Shown one piece after another: positions 22,651 through 32,049 of a stretch of 64,000 bases of DNA. Under the pieces are notes generated by a model that ran no database searches, was not told the DNA's origin, and saw only the letters and a program-made list of their open reading frames with translations. The DNA lies in NCBI GenBank assembly GCA_963921425.1, contig OY992835.1, positions 14,074,001 to 14,138,000 of the forward strand, written 5' to 3'. Origin of the DNA: Dryas octopetala. Taxonomy: Eukaryota; Streptophyta; Magnoliopsida; Rosales; Rosaceae. Each line of letters starts with the position of its first letter. Positions within the stretch are counted from its first letter, which is position 1. Position numbers and translations under genes: made by a program.

Positions 22651-22814
22651 TGTCAGTTGTGGCGTTCTAAAATCTTTATTTAAAGTTATTATAACTTATA
22701 TACATCTTTTCTTGATTGGGAAAAATCGAAAAACACATACATAAGTTCTTTGAATTATTATTGGCAAACATAATCATTTTAATTTGCACATATATGTGGT
22801 ACGACTCTGAAATA

Positions 22815-23400
22815 TTTCACACATTTCGAATAAATCAGATACAATTCCATGAAAGGACAGACAGTCGCGTGACTTAAAATTCAAAAAGATGGCGCGTAGA
22901 AAATCGTCTGCATCCGTAAACCCGTACTACCTTCACGTAGATAACTAAACCCCTATTATGAAATCCACCGATCTTCGCACTCCTGGTGCGTGCGAAAATC
23001 CTCCGGAAACCCAACGCTTCTCCTCTCAAATAAGACAAGCACGTGAATATCACTACAAATGAGACGCGCGTGAGAATTCAACGTCCTGTCCTGCCTTCCC
23101 CTCAAAGGCGTCGCGCCTCACCTCACGACCCGCGTCAATTCAGAATCCACGTAAGGATTGTGGAGAAACAGTACGCACCCGGCGCACTTTAGCACACTTT
23201 CCATTTTTGTGCTTGCTTTAATTTCGCTCTGTGTATCAAAACCTCACACACCAGTACACCACCTTGACCGTCTACACCTCTCTCTCTCTCTCTTCTCACT
23301 CGCACCACACGCTTTCCATTGAAACACTTTCTTCTGGACTCCAAAATCTCAAATGGGGCTTCTCTGTCGTTTCGTTCATCATCGACGTTGAGGTATATAT
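22815..23400 (+). promoter_or_regulatory. ASI1 upstream region and first non-coding exon, unit 2
   Basis: A locally GC-richer stretch with many CpGs (gacgcgcgtgag, ggcgtcgcgcctcac) is followed by a CT-rich leader (about 23278-23297) and a donor after gacgttgag near 23391. This fits a housekeeping-type plant promoter with pyrimidine patch. A second leader exon begins after the acceptor at 25406 and runs into the ATG at 25467. About 225 bases here (about 22818-23030) are absent from unit 1. Confidence 0.6.
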
Positions 23401-25466
23401 ATCTCACTAAACCTCCGTTCCAAATTTTTTCTTCATTTTGAGCTCAACATTTGTTTGTGGGTCATGGGTTTTCAACTTTCTTTTTGACTGCCTTTCCAAA
23501 GCACCCAATGTGTTCGTTTTGTTTCTTCTTCTTTTCCCAGCTTTTCTCTGATTTTCTTTTTCTATTTTTTTTTTTGTGTGCCGGACCGCCGGTTCGTTTA
23601 TATACATTATGCTTTGTATAAGATTGCAAAGTTTTCTGCAACTTAAGTGTGCATTAGTGATTCGCTTGAGTGCAAGAGGAGGCACTGTTTCCAGATTTTC
23701 ACGTTCTTTTGCCTAATAAGGGATATGGCTTTTATTTTTTGTTCTTGTTTTGTTTTTGGTATTGGGTTTTTGTTTCTTTGTTTGGTTACAATGGGGTTAT
23801 GATTGTTTGCTTGAACTCACAGTGAAAGAGTGGGTCGTCATGTTTGGCTTATACATGGCCCCTTATGTTTTTGCCATTCTTTTTGGTGTTGGGTTAAGAT
23901 TACAAGATGAAGGCTCTGTTTTCAGATATTCACAGTCTACTGCGTAACAATGGTTATGGTTTTTGTTTTTTGTTACAATAGGGGTTATGAGTTTTGCTCT
24001 GCCAGTTGTTGCGCTCTAAAATGTGCCCTAAATGGTAATGCGCGTAGAGTCTGGTTTGTTTCAACTCACAGTGAAGGGGCATCATGTTAGGCGTATTACA
24101 TGGTCCCCTCATGTTCTTGCAATGTTTTTTGGTTGTTAGGATTAATACCCAGCAAATATATTCGTAGTTTTCCTCATGTTTGATAAATGTCACAGCTGAT
24201 AGAAAGTGTTGTTTTTAGAATTTAGGAATTTCTTAGCTCAAATTTGGAAAATAATAAATATTTATCAATGTCTGTGGCTTAGTTTGAAATATTGATGCCC
24301 TTTATGTCATTTACGCTCCTTCGAAAATCTGTTACCTTTATTATAAGGTTTGTCATGGCATCTCAGGTTGAAGTGCTGAAGCATTATTTTAGCGTGCATA
24401 CTTGTGTCCAGCTGCACACCCTGATAGGTACCTGATGGAAATAGAACCTGATGAAATCATGCTTTGCAGGAATGTTAGGAAGTTTTGGAGATAGTAGAGG
24501 ACCATAGAGCTGGATATAGTTTATGTGGGTTCTTTCAGAGTATAAACAATGCAGAAAAAGTTGTACTTTATAATTAAAGAAGGTTTAGATTGAATTGTTT
24601 TAGTTAACATAATGGTGCAAAAAGAAAGCTTAGAAACTCTTGCACTGAAGAGTAATCTAAAAGAGAGGTTTTGTCTTTCATGTTGGGGCTCTGGTCCCAT
24701 TTCAACCAAAAAAAGAATTACTGAGTTATGGAACACAAGAGATCCAAAATTTTATACCTTCTTAAAATTATTTTAGTGTTTTTGGAGTTTCCTTTAGATC
24801 TTTGGGTCAAAACTTTGTAAAAGGGTTTATTGCAGCTAGCAAATGTGCAACATATCTTGCCCTGTAGGTGTCTACAGGGGAATGCCTTTTCTTTTCTTTT
24901 TTTTAGTGTGACGTTTTTGAGGCTCCAGGGCTCTAATGATGGTCTAGAATATTCAGAGACAAATCTGGACTTATTGCTCTGCCTGATTGTTCTAACCAGA
25001 AGAAAAAACAGTGTAAACCTTTTTCTTACTTCCCTCTTCTTTAAACAGCTTCTTATGCATCACTGTATCAATTGACTCTATAGCACATTAAGTCTTGTGT
25101 ACATCTTTGGTTTTTTAATGCTACTGGATTCTCTTGTACTCGACTAGGTACTTTGAGGTTGATCAGAGGAGGAAAGCACAAGGAACTACTAATATATAAA
25201 TTTCAGCTTAAGCCCTAAGATCCCATATTCTTTAGATATTATATGGAATTTGGTTGCCTGCTGAGCTATGATCAATTTTGTTTCCTGACTACAGCTTACA
25301 ATATATTGCATAATTTGTTTTGCATCTCTGGTTTGAGTTTTATTTTTTATTTGTTTATTTGTTTATTTTTATGGTTCATGTATTATAAGGTAATTTACTG
25401 TTTTAGGTTCTCGAAAACTATTGGATGGGCTAAGAAACAATGGTTGAGTTTGAAGATAGATAAGCC
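23401..25466 (+). other. ASI1 leader intron, unit 2
   Basis: A roughly 2-kb intron in the 5' leader, ending at the acceptor tgttttag (25406). Open frames inside it are repeated in unit 1 only because the DNA is duplicated; they do not look like proteins. Confidence 0.6.
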
Positions 25467-28400
25467 ATGGCGCATCCTGAAGAGACAGATATGGAAGATG
25501 ATGTTGAATTTAGGTGGGGCAAGAAAGGTGGAGCTGGGAGAAAGAAAGGTGTCCAGTTCTATGAGTCATTCACTTATGAAGGCGTGAAATACTCCCTTTA
25601 TGATTGTGTACATGTTTATCGCACTGGTGAATTCGAGACTGATATTGGTAAGCTTGTGAAAATATATGACACAGAGGACCATAGAAAGAAGATAAAGCTC
25701 GTGTGGTTTTTTCGTCCTGCTGAAATACGTAACTTTTTGGGTGATTGTGAACCACGCTGGAACGAGATATTTTTAGCTTCTGGTGAGGGTGTAGGCCTCT
25801 CCAATATCAATTCTCTGGTAAATTAGATTTATTAGAGACATTTTATAATCATGTCCACTTTTTGTTTTCATACCTCATTTAAGTAGAGTGCTATGCATGG
25901 TATAATCATTGTTAAATTAAAAGGGACAAAGGAGTCTTTCTTCTTAGCATCTCTCTGGGCACCTTTGTCTATACATTTTAGAGATATTTAGAGATATGGT
26001 ACAATCATTGTTAAATTAAAAGGGACAAAGGAGTCTTTCTTCTTAGCATCTCTCTGGGCACCTTTGTCTATACATTTTAGAGATATTTAGAGATATTCCT
26101 TAATCCTTTTAGTGTTATTATTCTAGGTTTTCGGGTAGCTTTGATTTGAATGTAATCTGTGTTTTTGCTTGAGGATGTTAACCTAGATTCTACTCGTATC
26201 TACTTTTAACTGCATATATACTTTTTATGGCAATGTGGCCAATATATTATTAGATGTCTTCTCAGCGTCTTTCCCTTTACATTGCCATGAAAGTCTTTAC
26301 ATTTCCATAACATTAATGAGCCTACTTCCTTTAGATCAATGTAATGCCTTTTTCTTCTTTCATTTGAATCTATTTGGATGCCAAACTTGTAGAGTCTACA
26401 GATCGTTAACAAAGGTGTCCACATGGTTATATCGACATCTAATTACATGGCAATTTTGAATACTAATTTCAGGAATCAATTCAAGGAAAATGCAATGTTG
26501 TCTGCGCATCAAAGGACAAAAGGAATCCTCAGCCCTCTGAAGAAGAGTTGAGAATGGCTAGTTACATTTTCTGTCGTACTTTTGATGTAGGAACGCGTAC
26601 AATATTAGAGAACTTTCCAAATGAAATAGGTGGAATTAAAGGTCAGTCATCTACATCTGGAATTTATTTAGGGTGCTTTCTGGTATAAACCTTTTAAACA
26701 AATATAGGATGTTAAATTGTTAATCAGATTCACATTTGATTGATTGATTCTGTTATCTAAGAATTGAGAATTTGTCACTCATTTTTGTGATTACTTTCTA
26801 TCAAGTATTGGGCTGTAGGCTGTAGCAGTTCTGTCTAATTGTTTGAAGTAGAACACTTCTATAGTAACTAATCATGGCTTCATGTAGAATAAAAAACTTT
26901 GAGCAGCTAGATTTCGTTTGTTTATGACAAATAATGAAATATGTTTATGTTAATATCTATATGATGATGCTATTGTCACTCTCAAAGCCATGTTCTCAAA
27001 AGGCAATGATCAGTAAAACTGAGTACCTTGTTGCCAGATTAGGTAGCAGTTGAAAGATACCCACTGACACTTCTAGGAGGCATGTTAGCATGCATTTACA
27101 TCTTTCTGGTGGATTTGTAGTAGCTGATAACAAATGAGCATGCTATTTCAGCGAGATATAATAAGTGAGTGGTTTTAAGTCTTAGCCTCAACTCTGAAGG
27201 GCTGCTACCTCCTTTCCAAGAAACAATCAAATACCCCTAACAGATGTGATCACTTAAAGCAAACTGATGTGAGAGATCCTGCTCAAAACTGGGGCTACAT
27301 GTCATTCATGGTACTTGGGGACCATATAGTGATAACTGAAGGGGTTCAACAATGACCTGAAATGCATTTAACAGCTGTTTGATTTCAAAGCCAAATTCTT
27401 CAAAAAACAAACTGAGGTTTTTTTTTTAATTTTAAAATTATGAGTGCACTATTTACAGCAATATTTATTTACCATACATTCATGTGTCAAAATCATTATA
27501 ACTTCCCTTGTATACTTTTTTCTTAGTGGACTTTAATATCTATCATGGTCTTCAAATATTTTGAATGCAATGCAGTGGAGTGCTTTTTTAATGCGGGAAA
27601 AAGTCAAAAGCTCATCAGGACTCCCAAGTTCCAGACAAATTTGAGAGACCAAGCTGGACCATCAAATGTGTTGTCCAAGTTAGGATTGGACAAAGTGGTG
27701 GCCTCTCCAGTTAAAAATGACAAGTCCAGCAGCAGAGTAAGCCCTGTAGTGAAAGGTGATTTCTGAGAATGCCAGCTGTGCATTTTACTTCTGAATTCAA
27801 CTGATTAGATGAAAATAAGATTGTTTCTGGCTTATGTGCAGAATCCGAGAAAGCAGTTGTTCGTATTGGTGAGAATTCAAATGAGGCATTAAGGCGCAAA
27901 CCATATATGCGGGCATCAGACACCCATCAACATAAGAAGGTGATAGTTCTACCTGGTGTAGCTTCCAAGTTACAGACAAATTTGAGAGACCAAGATGGAC
28001 CATCAAATGTGTCGTCCAAGTTAGGATTGGACAAAGTGGTGGCCTCTCCAGTTAAAAATGACAAGTCCAGCAGCAGAGTAAGCCCTGTAATGAAAGGTGA
28101 TTTCTCAGAATGCCAACTGTGCATTTTACTTCTGAATTCAACTGATTAGATGAAAATAAGATTGTTTCTGGCACATGTGCAGAATTCGAGAAAGCAGTAG
28201 TTCGTATTGGTGAGAATTCAAATGACACATTAAGGCCCAAACCATATATGCGTACATCAGATACCCATCCTCATAAGAGGATAATTGTTCTACCTGGTGT
28301 AGCTTCCACTATGGGGGAAAGTTCTGAACAGAAGACAAGCAAAACTGCTGGAAATGCAGCTACTCAACATGCAGGGGATAGGGGAGTTAAAGTTAATAGC

Positions 28401-30777
28401 AAACCTTTGGGAATAATTGTAAACTAGCAAATTTTATTAGTTCAATCCGGAACCTTATTTTATGTCCCAAGTTTGGATATTCTACGGAAATGCAATAATA
28501 TGCTAGACGACTCCAAACACATTCACACAACCTGTTCGCAAGTTTTGATAATAAATTTGGTTAATATACTAATTTCTCTAGTTTTCTTAAATCCAGGAGG
28601 AAAGAAGAAATTGGTTCAAGCCACTTGTGAGTTTCTATTTCCCGATATTTTTTTTGTAGACATTACCATTTGTTGTTTGATTGTTCATACAAATCAATGG
28701 TTGGCTATTGATTACATTGTAAAGTCTTAACCAGATTTATTTCCTTGTCAAATTTTGAAGCCTTGGAAGCAAAGACTGCAGAGAGCTCAAGATGCTGGCA
28801 CTTTGGTCTTACTAGACAATTTGGATCCATCCTATGCATCATCAGAAGTAGAGGTAGTATTCCTTGATGCATCTAAGATTGTATGCTTATTAGATAGTCA
28901 AAGAAATTCATTGAAACTCATATGTATATAAAAAGCCAGTCTAGTGTACGATGCAATGTATCATCTTATTTTCTCTTAAAAGAAAAACTCTCCTATTAAA
29001 GGTTCCCTAGCCACCAAACTGGATGAGAAATGACTAATACTGGATGAAGTAACAAACTGGAGTTATAGGGCCAATGTGGTATGGCCTAGTGTTAGACATT
29101 ATGTTTAATCTACATCCCTTTTTCTCCTCAGGATCTAGTTTGGCGTGCACTCCAAGAAAAGGTTGAGGCAAAAATGATACAATGCAGTACTTTTTCTAAT
29201 CCATACTATGGTACAGCAGCTTGTTGTGGCTATATACTGATTTTTCTAATGATTTCATGTTTTGTTTGGTGGTTGATTATTAATGCTTTTAAACCTGAAA
29301 CTGACTGATTACATTTATTCTTTCATGGCCTTACAGGCAAGGCTTTTGTCATATTCACATCAAAGATTGCTGCTGAGTCTGCCATATCTGAGTTAAATAG
29401 GAGATGCCTGATTCTGGCAGATGGGAGGTATCCTTTTTATTTCTTCATTCCATAATTATGTTGTGAATTTTAATAAGTTATGAATCCAACTTTTTAAAAA
29501 GGATACCACACATAATTATGTTGTGAATTTTAATAAGTTAGTTATTGTGTGAAAACGATAATTATGTTTTTTGTGGTGTCAGATGTGAGTTACCACTATG
29601 ATGCCTTTGTATGTCAGTGGAGAAATATACCTCTATTATTTCGAACAATTAATTGTAAAAGTCTAAGATAGTCTTTTTACTTTCTATTGACTCAGAGCTC
29701 AATTTCTTAAATTAGTTACAAAGGCCACCATTAACTTGGTACAAGTTATGAGAATAATTGAACTCCACTCAAGTTGATCTTACACATGTATATCTGACTT
29801 TGCATTTGCAGACCTGTGATTGGTATGAGAAGGACTCTTAAAGAGCCTGACAAAACAGCCAGATTTGTTGGACATCTGACCATTGACAAAATCAGGCTTC
29901 AAAGCCAACGTGAAGAGATGGTGACTCACATTGCTGAGTGCTTTGTTCTTGCTTTTGGGTTCAGGTCCCCTCTTTTGCATATACATTTTCATATACATAA
30001 TATTTTCCTATTTGTTCCTTTTGTAGAGAAAGGCAGTATCAACAGCCCACTGTTCTCAGCCCAACACAATTGAGTATGATATGGCCATGGAATGGTGTTT
30101 ACTACAGGAAAGGTCAGATTTATGGCAGAAGGCATTACATAAGGTGCTTTCGATTTTCATAAGCAATGTATGTTATATCAATGTATATAACAGTTTCAGG
30201 ACACATGCACTGCACACCAACCTTTTACCAGAGATTTTATTATTTAAAACATTTGAATTGATATGTAGGTTTTGTTGGCATAATTTTTTTTTTTTTTTTT
30301 CAGCCTGAAGGTTTGTTGACATTACGTATCTCTGAAAATGCTTATGAATACTCTTTTAGATGTCTACAACATGTCATAAGTTCTATTTTCAAGTACCATA
30401 TTACAATCTATAAATTAGTTAGTTTCTTCTAACTTACTAAGAGGCCAATAGTCAAACTTTTGGTATGCAAAAAAAAAAAAACGCACTTTTTAATGTACTT
30501 TGCAGCCAATTAAGAAAAACTTTTAACTCTTTTAAACCCGCCTGCAGTGATTTTAGGAAATTCATAGTTGTGACAAAGGGCCCTTAATGTGTTTTTGATG
30601 TTTTCTACTTGAGGAATTCCCAGTTTAAATGTGTGTGCCTCACAAATATAAGGAAGAATTTTCTCTTTTTTGTTGAATGTTCTAACTTTTTTCTCCCCTT
30701 TGGAGCCCCCTTCTCTTCAGGAACAAATGGAGGAGATAGAGTCGCTAAGGAGACAGCTAAAGTCAATTTTTAATTAG
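25467..30777 (+). CDS. ASI1: ASI1/IBM2-type BAH-RRM protein, complete
   Basis: Twelve exons with matching phases: 25467-25817, 26473-26641, 27576-27755, 27842-28096, 28183-28418, 28597-28626, 28761-28853, 29132-29210, 29337-29427, 29812-29920, 30027-30143, 30721-30777. Together they give 588 codons plus TAG. Residues about 25-165 form a BAH domain (FYESFTYEGVKYSLYDCVHV; WFFRPAEIRNFLGDCEPRWN). Residues about 420-500 form an RRM (GTLVLLDNLDPSYASSEVE; GKAFVIF). A conserved tail follows (HCSQPNTIEYDMAMEWCLLQ). In Arabidopsis ASI1/IBM2 acts in the nucleus with EDM2 and AIPP1 on genes with heterochromatic introns and promotes full-length transcripts. The middle carries an extra 85-codon exon from a 341-bp tandem duplication (KLGLDKVVASPVKNDKSSSR appears twice). 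Exon 1 starts in a good context (gccatggc). A truncated copy lies upstream. The assignment rests on BAH plus RRM plus tail motifs. Confidence 0.93.
25898..26095. repeat. 99-bp tandem repeat in ASI1 intron 1, unit 2
   Basis: Same two-copy repeat as at 15246-15443. It lies in the intron between the two BAH exons. Confidence 0.95.
27624..28305 (+). repeat. 341-bp tandem exon duplication inside ASI1
   Basis: Two head-to-tail copies (about 27624-27964 and 27965-28305). Exon ends 27755 and 28096, and exon starts 27842 and 28183, are each exactly 341 apart. Each copy contains one exon tail, an 86-base intron and one exon head. The net effect is one added 255-base exon in phase. The same structure exists in unit 1 (17117/17458), so it is older than the large duplication. 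Confidence 0.95.
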
Positions 30778-32049
30778 CTAACATTGTATTTCATCGATAC
30801 ATTGGGTATGCTTACATCCTTGGAGGAAAAATCATTAGTGTTGGCTCTTTATCATAGACCATCCTACCTTTTTCATCTACAAGTTTTACACTAACATACT
30901 AAATTTATTAGTAATGTTTCTGCAGGAGAAAATTGTTCTTTTTGTGATTACAGTAGAGTCAGAGAAGGGTGCCCCAAAATTGGACAGCATACAGGGTTCT
31001 ACCCACACTTGAAGGATTGTGTAAATTCCTAACAAGTTAAAATTCACTTTTGTGTAAATCTGTCATCTGATCAGATCTAATTTTGTAAGCTTGGAAGGAA
31101 ATATTAGGATCAAATTCATATGATAGAATTTCTTTTTCTCTGGGGAATTGGTCAGCCTGTGATATGTATCACATTTTCCAACAACTTTGTTATTGACTAG
31201 TTGTGCATTTTGATGCCTAAGTATACCATTTTGCCATTCATGGCTGATCTGTTAATTTTGCTGATCTGTTAGATTGATTAGTCCATTTTGAAGCTTGCCA
31301 TGATAAAATTATCTGCCTAATGAGTTTAGTGCTAAAAAGATCCACCATTTTAGGATAATAAATCCGGCTCACATTATAAAATGAGCAGCATGTTTCACAG
31401 GGTCAGGCACTTGATCATGTTGCACGTTTACTTGTTCCAAATAGTTAACATATTTGCCTCCTGTTAGGGCTTCTGCCAAATAGGTTCATCAAATATTCTT
31501 TGACCAGAATTCCATATTTATACTTCGCCACTGGAAAAGAGCTCTTGTATCCTGTTGAAACACTAGCTTGTTATTGTTTCTCACTCCTTTGTGGAGTTAA
31601 AAGAGTACAAACGCAACAATGCAGAAACAAGTAGTGCATTACAAACTATTCCAGGTGAAACAATAAAATGAATTAGAAAGGAACCATAAAGTATTAAAGT
31701 GGTATATACGGACAATAAAAGCTGCAAATTTTATAAAATGTTTCTTGCTCATGAAATATTGAAATCTCTAAAAAGCTGCAAATCTCATTAAATGTTTCTT
31801 ATTTAATTATTGGACGAATGCAATGCAATTTTGATGACAAGTTTGTTTGCTTGATTAAAAGGGAATGCCAACCAAGAAAAAAACTGATATTGAAAGAGTG
31901 TTATTTAATCTACACATATAATTTATTGGGTCCTATCATAGAATCTACACACTACACACTCCCATGACCCAATTCAGACAATTAAGTGGCTACCTGCAAC
32001 TCTGCAACTGCAAGTGAGATCCACCGGCTCAGCTGCCTGCCTTTGCCAA
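30778..32049. other. intergenic: ASI1 3' end and NLR 3' flank
   Basis: Convergent 3' ends of ASI1 (plus) and the NLR (minus). No further gene or clear repeat is seen. Confidence 0.55.

Larger units (their letters stand above)
18223..28862. repeat. tandem segmental duplication, unit 2 (~10.6 kb)
   Basis: Second copy of the segment in unit 1. It is longer mainly because of the 689-bp MITE at 21523-22211, about 225 bases kept in the ASI1 upstream region, and a 37-base tandem duplication at about 21405-21478. It continues without a break into the RRM half of ASI1, so this copy has the original right flank. Confidence 0.95.

Noticed and set aside
8520-28862. The two 10-kb units as a pure assembly artefact (two haplotypes placed in tandem)
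   Set aside because: The junction at 18215-18330 is a clean new joint with a 54-base repeat. The units differ by a MITE, a promoter deletion and a coding deletion, and unit 1 lacks the ASI1 3' half. A haplotype artefact is not fully excluded without reads.
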